64,000 bases of DNA from Boesenbergia rotunda (GCA_024364735.1 JAGFNQ010005191.1:1-64000), one strand, 5' to 3'. Shown: positions 13,201 to 24,721, numbered from the stretch's first letter. Notes: generated by a model not told the origin, from the sequence alone. A program made the numbers and translations.

Positions 13201-14172
13201 TATCTACTGATATTGGTTTTTCAAAATCCAGATATGGGAGGTCCATCAGTGAGTTTTGCTCAAAACTCACTGATATACCTAAGTCACTCCTATATCAATG
13301 GTGATACAGCATGATTAGAGGTTTGGGCACGCAAAATCTCATCTCCTACCTCAACCCTATCTACTAATATAGGTTTTTCAGAATTCCAGATATGGGAGCT
13401 CCATCAGTGAGTTTTGCTCAAAACTCACTGATATACCTACGCCACTCCTATAGCAATGGTGATATAGCAAGATTAGAGGTTTGGGCACCCAAAATCTCAT
13501 CACCTACCTCAACCCTATCTACTGATATAGGTTTTTCAGAATTCCAGATATGGGAGGTCCATCAGTGAGTTTTGCTCAAAACTCACTGATATATCTAAGC
13601 CACTCCTATAGCAATGGTGATACAACAAGATTAGAGGTTTAGACACCCAAAATCTCATCTCCTACCTCAACCCTATCTACTGATATAGGTTTTTCAAAAT
13701 TCCAGATATGGGAGGTGCATCAGTGAGTTTTGCTATAAACTCACTGATATTCTTAAGCCACTCCTATAGCAATGGTGTTACTGCAAGATTAGAGGTTTGG
13801 GCACCCAAAATCTCATCTCCTACCTCAACCCTATCTACTGATATAGGTTTTTCAGAATTCTAGATATAGGAGGTCCATCAGTGAGTTTTGCTCAAAACTC
13901 ACTGATATACCTAAACCACTCCTATAGCAATGGTGATACAGCAAGATTAGAGGTTTTGGCACCCAGCATCTCATCTTCTACCTCAACCCTATATACTGAT
14001 ATAGGTTTTTCAGAATCCCAGATATGGGAGGTTCATCAGTGAGTTTTGCTCATTACTCACTGATATACCTAAACCACTCCTATAGCATTGGTGATACAAC
14101 AAGATTAGAGGTTTGAGCACCCAATATCTCATCTCCTACCTCAACCCTATCTACTGATATAGGGTTTTCTGA
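10242..14172. repeat. 158-bp satellite array, right block (about 25 monomers)
   Basis: This is the same monomer and phase as 4688-7946, resuming after the solo LTR. A private variant set (GGTTTTTTAGAATTCC, then GGGAAGTCCATCAATGAG) occurs near 11003 and again near 12110, about 1,106 bp or seven monomers apart, which indicates a second internal duplication. The array ends in GGGTTTTCTGAATTTC next to palindromic minisatellite. Confidence 0.95.
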
Positions 14173-14189
14173 ATTTCACTCTGGACTTG

Positions 14190-14415
14190 AAGTCATTCAG
14201 CCCCACCGTGGGCCTTAATTCATTTTCCACGGTGGGCCTGAAATAATTTGATTTCAGACCCACCTTGGGCCTGAATCATTTTATTTCAGGCCCACCATGG
14301 CCAGAATCATTTTATTTCAGGCCCACGGTGGGCCTGAAATAATTTTATTTCAGGCCCGCCGTGGGCCTGTAATAATTTTGTTTCAGGCCCAACGTGGCCC
14401 TGAATATATCTTATT
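14190..14415. repeat. palindromic minisatellite, locus 3
   Basis: Near-palindromic CAGGCCCACGGTGGGCCTG-type units border the right end of the satellite, mirroring locus 2 at its left end. One further degenerate unit is at about 14628-14665. Confidence 0.88.
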
Positions 14416-14940
14416 TCATGCCCAGATTCATTCAATAAAATTAAATACATAATCAATAAAAATAAATATATCTGAATTTTAGAGGCTTGAAAAGTAAATA
14501 TAAATACATAATCAATGAAATGCACATGATAAATCTGAAATATATATGATATATTCCAAATTTAGTTTTATTTTTATAAATAAAAATAGATATAACCTAA
14601 ATTATATTTATAATACATATAAAAAGGGCCGCCTAGGGCCTGAAATCCTTTTATATCAGGCCCCGCAGTCACGCATTTGTTTAGCAGTCACTCATTTGTC
14701 TAGCTCCAGATTTGTTGCGATTTGAAGGTACCGTGCTTCTCTTGATTGGAGTAGTTGTGGGTGACATCATCGTCATCGCACTAGTCGACTTGTACGTACC
14801 CTAATTTGTAGTTTGTCATTTCAGTTCTTGCTTTCACCTAGGGTTAGCGATAGTTTTCAATAAAAGACTGAATTGAGGAGGCCCTTTTATGAACGAATTC
14901 TAAGTGTCATTTTTGTTTGTGTCAAATAATTTTTTGTTTG
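14416..14940. other. AT-rich leader of Ulp1-like copy B
   Basis: No coding sequence is recognised. It contains one isolated palindromic unit (14628-14665), then a less AT-rich stretch of about 250 bp that could hold the promoter and 5' UTR of the gene starting at 14941. No clear TATA box is asserted. Confidence 0.4.
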
Positions 14941-17856
14941 ATGGTTGCAAAGTTCGGTATGGGTCAAAAAAGATCAGCTTCAAAGAAAGCTGCTCCCACC
15001 AAATCTAAGAAACAGCAAGTCTCTGGGGGAAGTCATGAGAAAAAACAGCTGCCAAAACGAAAAATCAAATTGCCTACCCAGTATTCAAGTTTTGCCAACA
15101 GAGGTCGAAGCAAACGAATGAACTGGAAAAGTAGCCTATGCCATTTCAAAAATTTTATTGATTCTGTTCCACCCACACCAGCACAAGAACAGTTGCTTCG
15201 AGACACACCCTTTTCTTGAGTCCTCGACCTTCCTACTAGTTCTTGTGTAAGACCCCAAGTTCAGAACATGTTTGATAATTGGGATGAAGAAGAACAGAGC
15301 TTTGTAATCCATGGGAAAAAACTCAATTTCACAAAGGTTGATATATCACTTATTCTAGGGCTACCTGACCATGGAGAGATAGTCCAACTTGATTTGAATG
15401 AGGCCTCCACGCCACTGTACAAGGAGTATTTTGAAGATTCCAGTTGTTCTGCCCGACATTTGGAGAAACTGCTAATAAAGTCTACATCCAATGACAAGCT
15501 GTACTGTCAGTTGTATATACTCTATTTTTTTTGTACAGTGCTATTTTTGGTACTAGCAGTATACTTGTCATTCCTGCCGTGTCACTTATTGATTGTGTAG
15601 ATGATTTTGACAATCTATGAAACTATAATTGGTGCAATGCCGTGTACAATTTCATGGCTCCTCAGTTGGGAGCCATTGGAAAGGAGGTGACATTGAGGCA
15701 TAGAAGACATGTAGGTGATTCAACCCAACCGGCCAAGGCTCCCTTGCTCAAGGGATTTCCAAATATTTTGGCTGTAAGTTAGAGTTACTTATACCTGTTG
15801 ATATAATTTGATGATGGATATTATTTACTGATTATAATGATGTTGCAGGTATGGGTTACTGAACATATTAGTATTGCTGCTCCTGAAGATCCTCATAAAT
15901 TGCCAAGAATACTACGCTGGACTTGGCCTAAAGCCCACGTTGAGAGTATCAAGAGGATGATAGACCGTGTGGCCACAGATTCAATTATTGTTGATTTAAT
16001 TCCGTTTGATATAGAGCATGATTTGGTACCTGACTACTCTCCTCCAACTCAACCACTTGAGGTACACTGTGAGGAATTACAGCAGGCACCAGAAGGAAGC
16101 CAGGCACCACAAGGAAGGCAACAGGCCTTACAAACGGAAGCCTGCAATATATGTATACAAAAACAAGAACAAATTGAGACCTTACAGCACGAATTAAATA
16201 TAGCACTTAAAAGTTTGGAGGAAGCCACAAGTGAGACGGCAACAACCATCAGTGCCAAGGATCATTGCTCAGAAAGAAACAATAATTGCAGAGAAGGAGT
16301 CGCAACTGAAACAAAAAGATGACATCATTGTTGAAAAGGATAAAATAATTGGTGACAAAATTTCGCAGCTTAAAGTACAAGAGGAGCTTAATGAAAAAAG
16401 ACTAGCTGCAAGAGAGAAGATCATACTTCAGTCTAACCAAAGAATCAAGACGCTGTATGAACAATTGCAAAGCAAAGGGTCAGATGAAGGTGAGCCACTT
16501 GCCAAAAAAAATAAAAATAACTCAGGTCAGACAAGACTACCAGCCCAAAGGCAAGGGCAAACAAGTTGTTCAAGATGAGGATGAGGATGAAGATAAAGAT
16601 GATGATGAAGATGACGCGGCTCCTGCCCCATCAATCTCAGATACTACAACGCAAACAAATAAATCTGAGACCTCCACCCAAACAAACATATCTGAACATC
16701 ACGCAGCTAAAGCTAAAGAATTTCAAAAGGTCAAAAGCAAAATCTTGAAGAATTCCAGGGTAATTTTTAAGAAGAAGCCTAAAGATGCAGAGATTGCTGA
16801 AACATTATTAAAGCTTAGTAAATTAAAGTGAGTTAGTTGCTATTGCATTTGGAAAAATATTGTAAAACAATGATGATTATTGACATTCATTAATAAAATT
16901 TAATCTTCAAGAATTTCATTAAGTTGCTTATCTTATTTGCATGTAGGTATGAGTTGAATCCAGTATGGTCCAATGGGACTTTTACATTAGATATGCTATC
17001 TTTTTTGACAATATTTGATTGGAATGACTACACCACCGGGGATTGCATCAATGCATACTGGACTATTCTTGGAAATGAAGCAAAAGCGTGTAACTCACCA
17101 TACCAGCCCTCCATATTGTGTGGGGTGGGGTTTGATGTAAGTTAATTAGCTACTAAATCATTATTGTTTTTTTCTATGATTTAGTCTACTGACACTTCCT
17201 TTTTAATAACCATAGGATCTTTTTGAGGCAATTCACGCTCAGGCTTTTGAACAAACTATTGCTACTGATACGGATAAGCCGATTAGATATATCATCTGTC
17301 CTCTAAATAATGCAGATGATCATTGGCATCTAATGGTTATTGACCTCGTGGAAGGTAGTATCCATCATTATAATTCTCTCGGCGCCACAGAAGGGTACAC
17401 TGCCAAATTTGAAAAAAACTGTAAGTTTTCTACTTCATAGATATACCTCAACAAAAAGTTTCATACCAATATAATTGTTACTAATGTCATATCTGTGTAG
17501 GTGGCGTTTTTCAAAAATTTGAACTGGTCTTATTACAAAACATGGAATAAAGGATCGCCTTCCATATCTGGGACAGAGTTTACTAAAATTGTTGTACAAG
17601 GACCCACCCAAAGCAGATCGTAAGAGGATGTTTATTTTTGTTAAAAATAACAATGCATTTCATAGTTGGTTTTATAAGATGACAACAATGTCAATATTGG
17701 TTTTTCAGGTCGGATTGTGCATTTTTCATGATGCGGTATGCAGAAAGTCTAGTTTTTCAAAGATCTACAGATTTTAGCCAAAAGGAAATGAAAAATTATC
17801 GATTTCAGGTGGGCTATAAAATAATGAGAGACAAGTGCTGGAAGCTAAATCTGTAA
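14941..17856 (+). pseudogene. Ulp1/SENP-like C48 protease gene, copy B of the MULE (broken, multi-exon)
   Basis: From the start at 14941 there is a basic Lys-rich N-terminus, then a block (15268-15510, FVIHGKKLNF, ISLILGLPDHG) like the DUF1985-type domain of MULE Ulp1 proteins. Next come a long Lys/Glu/Gln coiled coil (about 16140-16490), an acidic DEDEDEDKDDDEDD tract (16574-16615) and the C48 core. In that core His is at 17321-17323 (DDHWHLMVID), Asn at the usual Asp position (17372-17374, HHYNSL) and Cys at 17716-17718 (SDCAFFM). Copy A aligns block by block but is strongly diverged, so these are old paralogues. Breaks are in-frame TGA at 15217-15219 and 15618-15620, a frame change near 16255, and another at the A-run near 16505. 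The 17716 block is preceded by a good intron (GTAAGA...TTTTTCAG). Without the breaks this would be a SUMO-protease-like protein. Confidence 0.78.
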
Positions 17857-18059
17857 CTAGAGTTTTTGTTCATACTATGCATATGTAATTGTGAGCACAA
17901 ACATTGTATATTTGTAATTATACAATCCATGTACTCCTTTTCAAATCAATGAAACTTTGCTTCGGATCATTGTTTTTGTCTCATATATGATCTGTAATCT
18001 GTAATTGTTGTGGAACCGATCAGTAATATTGAACCTTGTTTTTGCTAGAATCATTTGAA
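17857..18059. other. 3' flank of Ulp1-like copy B
   Basis: AT-rich sequence without open frames or a clear repeat. It probably includes the 3' UTR. Confidence 0.4.
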
Positions 18060-18490
18060 TTGAGGACCACATTGGGCCTGAAACAAAAGCATTTTAGGAA
18101 ACCCAGTCAGGCCCTGAAACAAAATGATTCAGTTGTATAATGTAAGTTTAATGACAAACAATATATGTTTGTAGTTATAATGTATGTAAACCATTTTAAT
18201 ACTCCAATGGAGCATTGCTTTCGATCCTTGTTATTGTGTAAAACTGTAATCTATAATCTGTCCTCTTGTCGATACTATAAGCAATATTGACCCTTACTTT
18301 TTCTCTACCCTAATTTTAAATCATAGCCCACGCTGGGCCTGAAATAATATCATTTCAGGCCCAGCGTGGGCCTGAAATAATCTCATTTCAGGCCCACTCT
18401 GGGCCTAAAATAATTCCATTTCAGGCCCAGCTTGGGCCTGACACAATAATGATCAGGCCCACGCAGGGCCTGACACAATAATCTCATTTC
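18060..18490. repeat. palindromic minisatellite, locus 4
   Basis: Two clusters (about 18060-18130 and 18325-18490) of CAGGCCCAGCGTGGGCCTG-type near-palindromes lie between the convergent Ulp1-like copy B and the transposase gene. Confidence 0.85.
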
Positions 18491-19139
18491 AGATTTCAAA
18501 TAATTCAATATTAGAATGATTAAATATTTTATATAATTATACATGTTGTGAAATTATTTTTAATATTAAATAAAAAAAGAGTACCTACATAGACATTGAA
18601 TACCACAATTTAATTCTATCCTCATCATTACCTCATATTTTCAGAATTTGGCAAGCAGGAGGTTTGTTTCATGGAACTATGATATTTTGATTTCTCAAAA
18701 CTCATTACCAGTAGTTAGAGTTTAGATAGCTAGGAGATGGTATTTTTGGTCTCCAAACATAGTCCTAATGATTATCAATTACGTATTAATACAGTATCAG
18801 TTGGCACAGAATAATGATTCAACAAAGCAAACAAACAAAGGGTCTCAAATGACATATATTCACAAACCATAAGACTTCAGGACTTCAAGACCTGAAATTA
18901 CATTATTGTGGGTTTCAAAATCCGAAAACTTCACAACTGCTCAATTCTGCTTACATAACTTTACACAAGAAGAAATGTATCATAATATTGAAATACTTCT
19001 TCAAGTCACAACATTAACAACAACTAGTTTTTTGACAATACTATAGCTGTACAATATACAAAATATATACATTCAGTTATCCTCCATACAAAATATACAC
19101 TTCAATCAGAATATTGGGTCACTACATATACCAATTAAC
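18491..19139. other. 3' flank of the transposase gene
   Basis: AT-rich, no recognised feature. It is downstream of the transposase stop on the minus strand and probably contains its 3' UTR. Confidence 0.4.
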
Positions 19140-21240
19140 TCAAGACATTGGGGCTGGCGGCATTCTACATATCCTTTTATTATGACCAAGTTGTTTGCAC
19201 CGGCTGCATTTTAGTTTGACCTTGCCATTGTGTCTGGACTCTATCCGTGTCTTCTTTCGTCTACCAGGCTGCACAAGGCTACGGGGACATAGAACTGTAA
19301 TGTCGTTTACTCCAGTAGGCCAAAACTGCTTGCTTCTACAAGGGAAAATACGATCCATGTAAACCCACTTCCAAGTTTCAGAATAAAAATAATGCTCACA
19401 ATAAGGAAGTGTATCCATGTTCCTGTGAATGATTACGGCAATTGCATGTGAGCAAGGAAGTCCTGAAATTTGAAACTCCCCACAATGACAAAACTTTCTT
19501 TCCAAATCAACAATGTATGAAGTGCCCCATGTTTCTACTTCCATTTCTGATTGAGAGTAAGGGTGAACCTTATAAGCTCTTGCTTTCTCTCTCCTTGAAT
19601 CCATTTCTTTTGTAGCATAAGGTGTCAAAGCAAGATGCCATTTGGAGACTTCCTCTCTACGGTTATAGAACCATTGAGCAACTTTTCTTCTTGTATTATC
19701 AATTAACCTGTTTATGGGAAGATCACGTGTAGACTTGAACAAAGTATTTAAGCTCTCCAAACAATTCGTGGTAAGCATTCTATACCTTCTCCCTGTAAAG
19801 TGTGCATTTGCCCACCTTTTAGGGTCAATGTTGTGAAGCCACTTATGGGCAACTGGATATTTTTCAAGCATTGTCTGCATTATCATATCATATTGGAGTG
19901 TTGTGTTGGCTCGTGCTGCTGCCCAAAACAAATCTACAGCAGCTCTACTTCCAGTATCAGTTACCATATTACAACACATGTGGTGGCAACAAAAGGCATC
20001 ATGCACGTTTGGGTAGACTTTTCTAACTGCTGATATAATGCCCCGATGTCTATCTGATACTATGGTGATTGAGTGATCATCGACACCAAAGAACCTCTTT
20101 GTATGCTCCAAAAACCACTCCCATGCATACCCACATTCAACTTCAGCTATTGCGAAGGCAACTGGAAGAACATTGTCATTACCATCAATCGTCGTTGCAA
20201 TCAACATTACTCCCAGATACTTTCCTCTTAGGTGTGTGGCATCAATTCTGATAAGTGTACGCAAATAAGACCTGAACACCCTTCGGCAAGCACCAAAACC
20301 CCAAAAACACCGCTGGAACTGATTGTCACCATTCCTGCATAGTTCCACATACGTTTCAGGATCTCTAGCTCTTAACTCACGCAGATATTGTGGAAGATCT
20401 CTGTAAGCCTCATCATAATCTCCAACAACCTTTTTCAATGTTTTCTCCCTAGCTATGTATGCTTTTCAGTATGATATGGATACTCCAAATCTAGCTTTAA
20501 TATCTGATATAATCATACTTGGTTTGTATTGTTCATTATGAAGAAATTGCTCTTCAACAAAAGAAGCAACAAATGATGAAGAGCATGCATGATGATCAGC
20601 ACTTTCCCTAACAGTTCCGCATTGGTGTTCCTTTATATATTTTGTAACAGTGAACTCTACTTCCCCCCTTGCTACTACTCTCCATGTACATGGTTGGTTG
20701 AAGCACACTGCTTTAACTCTATTTTTTTGGGTGTCAACTAGGTTATATCTCATATACTTATCCATGGCATGTTTGACAAGTGCATTCTTGAATTCTTCTC
20801 TAGATGGGAATATCTGTCCCACAAAAAATTCATGCCCATCTCTTGCCTCTACCTCTCCAATTGGCCCAACAAGCAATCGAGAATTTAAAATATAAGGATC
20901 TTCAGCTAATGAAAACTCCTCCTCTAAGTCACTGTACTCATCTGGGGGAAAATCATATTCGTCAATCTGCATATCATCGGCTTGGAATTCTAGTACACTT
21001 GTAATGGGTTCTAATTCATTTGCATTCCGGATTTCAATTCCTTCCTCCCCACTCCAGGTTGCCTCAAAGAATTCAACAACTCTTGAAGAAGAATTCAAAG
21101 CCTCACCTTCTATATTAGTTGCTTCTTCATTTAGATCAATTGTCAAATTCCTTATAATTTCTGATCCATTCCCCGTGACAGCATTATCATCAAGAGTATT
21201 CCATATTTCGGAGATAATTTCGTCAACAACATTATCATCC
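19140..21240 (-). pseudogene. MuDR/MURA-type MULE transposase with one in-frame stop
   Basis: This is a DDE transposase that would cut and rejoin the MULE ends. Read on the minus strand, an acidic N-terminus is followed by the MuDR DNA-binding zinc domain (CFNQPCTWRV...EHQCG). A TGA at 20466-20468 comes next, and then the catalytic part. Numbering from the codon at 20436-20438, that part has Asp66 in RIDATHLRGKY, Asp129 in IVSDRHRG, CHH at 150-153, and Glu228 in TNCLESLN. A SWIM finger C317-x-C319...C329-x-H331 and a zinc knuckle CSRCKQLGHNKRIC (411-424) follow, ending near the stop at 19140. The TGA lies in the ISY-stop-KAYIARE segment, where related transposases usually have Trp, so a single TGG-to-TGA change would explain it. 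Coding continues upstream of 21146 to an acceptor (TTTTTCAG) at 21241. The first exon is not identified. Confidence 0.9.
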
Positions 21241-22169
21241 CTGAAAAATAAATTACAATTACATTTAGCAAACTTTGAAAATCATAATCAAGGACCTAGG
21301 AAGGCCCAAACCTCTAACCTTGCTGAAAAACCCTGAAATTTTCCCAGTTGAGGCACACGGTGGGCCTGAATGGAGGTATTCAGGCCCACACTAGGCCTGA
21401 ATTGAAGTGATTTCAGGCCCACCCTGGGCCTGAAAAGTTTTTATTTCAGGCCCGCGGTGGGCCTGAAATGATTTATTTCAGGCCCACTGTGGGCCTGAAA
21501 TGATTTATTTCAAGCCCACCATGGGCCTGAAATCATTTTATTTCAGGCCCACCCCTGTGTGCCTCACAGGGCTTGAAATCACAGGGCCTGAATTATATTG
21601 ATTCAGGCCCTCCCAGACCCTCAAATCCAATGATTTCAGCACCTGTAAGGGCCTGAAATCTTTTCATTTCAGGCCCTGGGAGGACCTGAATTCCTTTTTA
21701 TTCAGGCCCTGCCAATGCCTGAAAACAACATATTTCAGTCCCTCCTAGGGCCTGAAATCTAATGATATTATGCACTCCTAGGGATTGAACTCCTTTAATT
21801 TCTGGTCCTTCTAGGGCCTGATATGGTAATATATCACCCCTAGGTCGAATTCAAGCATTTTTTTATCTTAATTTTAACAAATTTCAGAGAGCCCTTATTA
21901 TGTAATGCATATCACCCTTAGACTCCTCCAAACATAAAAATTGTAGCAAGAGTTGATAAGTATAAAACTAGGTCTGATCCAATATCAAAGATGACAATCA
22001 TACGTACATTACTATTTGTATTTGTTACCAATCTGTTGCTTGCTTTTTCTCCTTCAACGCCTATCTTCCTCAGCTGCCTTGATGAATTGAGTTGTGCAAG
22101 GTCGAAATATATACGTACCCTCGTGATGATTCGACTTGTGCAAGTTAGTAATATATATATAAGCTGAGA
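21241..22169 (-). other. intron and 5' region of the transposase gene
   Basis: On the minus strand this begins after the splice acceptor at 21241-21242. It is largely filled by palindromic minisatellite (21330-21850) and AT-rich DNA. A first exon and the promoter should lie between about 21860 and the terminal inverted repeat, but none can be named with confidence. Confidence 0.45.
21330..21860. repeat. palindromic minisatellite, locus 5 (transposase intron)
   Basis: This is the longest locus, with more than a dozen CAGGCCCACGGTGGGCCTG-type units that grade into shorter CAGGCCCT/AGGGCCTG variants towards 21850. It lies just upstream of the transposase coding exon. Confidence 0.9.
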
Positions 22170-22383
22170 AAATTTCCACTACCTGGCCATCCGAACCACA
22201 TATTCTTATTTTACTGCAAAAGTGGTTCGGATGTCTCGAAAATGGAAATTGAAAAGGTATTTTGTGGCGCCAAGGGTATAATAGGAAATTCACTTAAAGG
22301 GCTGCGCCCTTTGGTAAAATAGAAACCATGGGACGCCCTTTGGTAATTTCGAATTGTTACGTATGCCCTTTGGTAAATTGCCG
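22170..22383 (-). repeat. right terminal inverted repeat of the MULE
   Basis: Inverse of 152-365, including the three TTACCAAAGGGCG motifs (one reads TTTACCAAAGGGCATACG). It ends GGTAAATTGCCG at 22383. Confidence 0.92.
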
Positions 22384-22392
22384 TTAATAGTA
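22384..22392. repeat. right 9-bp target-site duplication of the MULE
   Basis: TTAATAGTA, identical to 143-151. Confidence 0.93.
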
Positions 22393-24432
22393 AGGAGAGT
22401 AGAGAAATCTGAAATTGCTTGTCTTATACAACAACCGATTACTTTTACATGGAGAGCGAAAGGATGATCTTAGTTCCAATGGGCACACCTCTTCCCTCCT
22501 AACCTAGAAGACACACTTCTTTCCTCTTGACCAATTGACACATCTCTTGATCGATGGTCCTTAAATAACTACGTACGACGTCGACTCAAAATTCCAAATT
22601 GCATGCGGAGGATCAAACTGACTCAGATGGATTTGATTTGAGATCTTTACGCAAGGACCGACTTGACCTGAGCTCAAATTGACTGGACCTAAGCTTGTTT
22701 TGATTGGATCAGTTATACATCGAACAAATTTATTGTTCAAGTGGGTTGATCAAATTGAATTAACAAATTCTACACTAATCCATTCCTACAATTTAATATT
22801 TTAAGGGCGCCACTTATTGTCATTTTCTTAAAGGAACGTCCATTAAAAAAAAATTAAAATAGCATTCTAATATATTTTTCATCTCAAAAATGTTTTTATT
22901 TCAGCTAGCTATAATATTGAACAAAATTATTTTAATTTATTCAAAATTATTACATACTGTTATATCAAATAATATTTTTAGGAACTTAATCAAAAATATT
23001 TTAGCTTGATGAAAATCATTTAATTGGGTCAAAATTATTTTAAAACTATTGTAACAATTATATCATAGATACAGTTAAAGTAACTTAGCTTGATCAACTT
23101 TAAATAATTTTAACTATTTCTTAAATAAATAGTAATTTTAATTATACTTAGTATTTTTACTAAATTAAAATAACAAAAATACTACATTAATTTATTTTGT
23201 TATAATAGTTGACTAACAAATGATATGGGGTCCACTTTATGACACACCCCATGTATTTAGTCTAATTTTTTTTTAAGTTAGAGTTTAGTTTTTAGGGCTT
23301 AAGATCTAATGTTTAGAATTTAAGATTTAACATGGGCACCCTATCATTCCTTGTTAAAGTGACTTGGATCAACTTGAAATAATTTTAACTATTTTTGGTA
23401 TATAGAGTAATTTTAATCATACTTAATCATTTTTACTAAATTACTTTATTTTATTTTAAATTATTTTATTTTAATTTGTTATAATATTTCACTAAAATAA
23501 TAATATTTTTAAGATAAAAATATTATAAGATATTATTTTTATTTTTTATAAGAAATATCTTTTAATAAAAATAAAAAATATATATTTAGAAAAACCTTAT
23601 TTTGAAAGTACACAGTAACATGGACACCGACGAAGGCAATTCAGCATGCTGTCGTTTTGCCCCTCGGAACTGGCCCGCGTTCGGTGGCAGGGCCACAGTC
23701 AGTTAGTTGGGGAGAAGGAACAGAGGACCAACTCGCCGACAACGCCAGTTTCCAGCAGCAATCCCCGCGCTGATTAATTCTTCTTTAATTATTACAATAT
23801 TCAAAAAAAAAAGCAATCATCGATAAGGTTTGAAATTAATTAGTATTCAAAATTCAGGTAGGACATCTCATATATATGTATAGTGTTTGAATCATTCATG
23901 ATAATATATAGACCGTTTGTCATGATTCATTTGTATTTTTAAATTTATTTTGATAATCTATAAAAAGAAATTTAAATAATCGGACGATCACACTTTCAAG
24001 ATATGATGATTAATAATAAAAAATAGATCCTAATGATTCGTTCCGGGAATTATCAAACAATAAATTCTTCTACAAACAGAGATTATGTCTGATAATTGTC
24101 GTCATAGCGTCAGATATCATCAACGGATGGAGTTTTTTTTTTATTTCCCTAGTTTTTTTTTTAAATTTGTTTATTTTTACCGCTAGAATTTAGAATTTAA
24201 ATAACAGAAATAAAGCACCTCTCCAATTTTGTTACTTTTCTAAAAGCCCCTAATCTTTCAATATCTTTAAAATGCCCGCTCAAATTTTAGCTCCAGTTTA
24301 ACATTCCCTTCGAACTGAACTGTTAACATACAATTCTTCGATGTTCATAGAAACCTCTATTATTCTCGAATAATATAATCTGTTGGATCATAAGTACCTC
24401 TAATACTAGTAAATGGGGTTGAAGTTTGATCA
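22393..24432. other. AT-rich intergenic DNA
   Basis: Long A/T runs and only short open frames. A small G+C-richer patch at about 23620-23775 is not identified. No gene, RNA or repeat border can be supported here. Confidence 0.5.
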
Positions 24433-24721
24433 TGTCGCGAAGCGAGGTGGACTCTTAAGAGTGAGATGGTCTCCTGAGCACTACGAACTAATGATGTCGG
24501 CTCCGATCTGCGAGAAAATGACCGTTAGCAAATCCGTCAGGAAAAATCCCCGGTCAGACCCTTCGACGGTCAAGTCAGTATCCGCAGAGTATAACAAAGT
24601 AAAGGAAGTAGTAGACGAGAGCACGATCGCGCATACCTACAGAATGAGGAAGGGAGGAGCTTATATAGCCGAGGGGTCTAACAACCCCTGTCTGTGTTAA
24701 TCATCTTTCGGTACCCGCATG
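24433..24721 (+). repeat. old LTR-like direct repeat, copy A, segment 1
   Basis: From TGTCGCGAAGCGAG onward this matches 43208-43498 (copy B). It breaks at CCGCATG, where the Tekay-type composite is inserted, and resumes at 39411. A 96-codon frame over 24413-24700 is not kept in copy B and is not called as a gene. Confidence 0.75.
24717..24721. repeat. 5-bp target duplication of the three-LTR element (left; right copy 39411-39415)
   Basis: GCATG is present on both outer sides of the element. Joining the flanks restores the sequence found uninterrupted in copy B near 43494. Confidence 0.92.

Larger units (their letters stand above)
152..22383. mobile_element. giant Mutator-like element (MULE), 22.2 kb, with Ulp1-like genes and a satellite array
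   Basis: The two ends are inverted copies of each other for about 214 bp, start CGGCAATTTACC, and are flanked by a perfect 9-bp duplication TTAATAGTA. Inside are a MuDR-type transposase on the minus strand and two separate Ulp1/C48 protease-like genes on the plus strand. This gene pairing is known from Kaonashi/KI-MULE-type elements of plants, in which a MULE carries a Ulp1-like gene. The element also holds about 7 kb of 158-bp satellite and several loci of near-palindromic minisatellite, and it has been invaded by a 2.3-kb solo LTR. All three genes carry disabling changes, so this copy is probably not autonomous now. Boundaries are direct observation; the family assignment rests on the transposase domains. 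Confidence 0.93.

Noticed and set aside
4688..14172. Repeated open frames of 65-90 codons such as MGGPSVSFAQNSL in the satellite
   Set aside because: They follow from the 158-bp period, change frame every monomer and occur on both strands. No independent sign of coding.
4688..14172. CRISPR-like appearance of regularly spaced repeats
   Set aside because: The whole monomer repeats, with no unique spacers, and the context is plant nuclear DNA.
24413..24700. 96-codon open frame (MGLKFDHVAKRGG...)
   Set aside because: Lies in an old LTR-like repeat. The second copy at 43208 has indels and stops in this frame.
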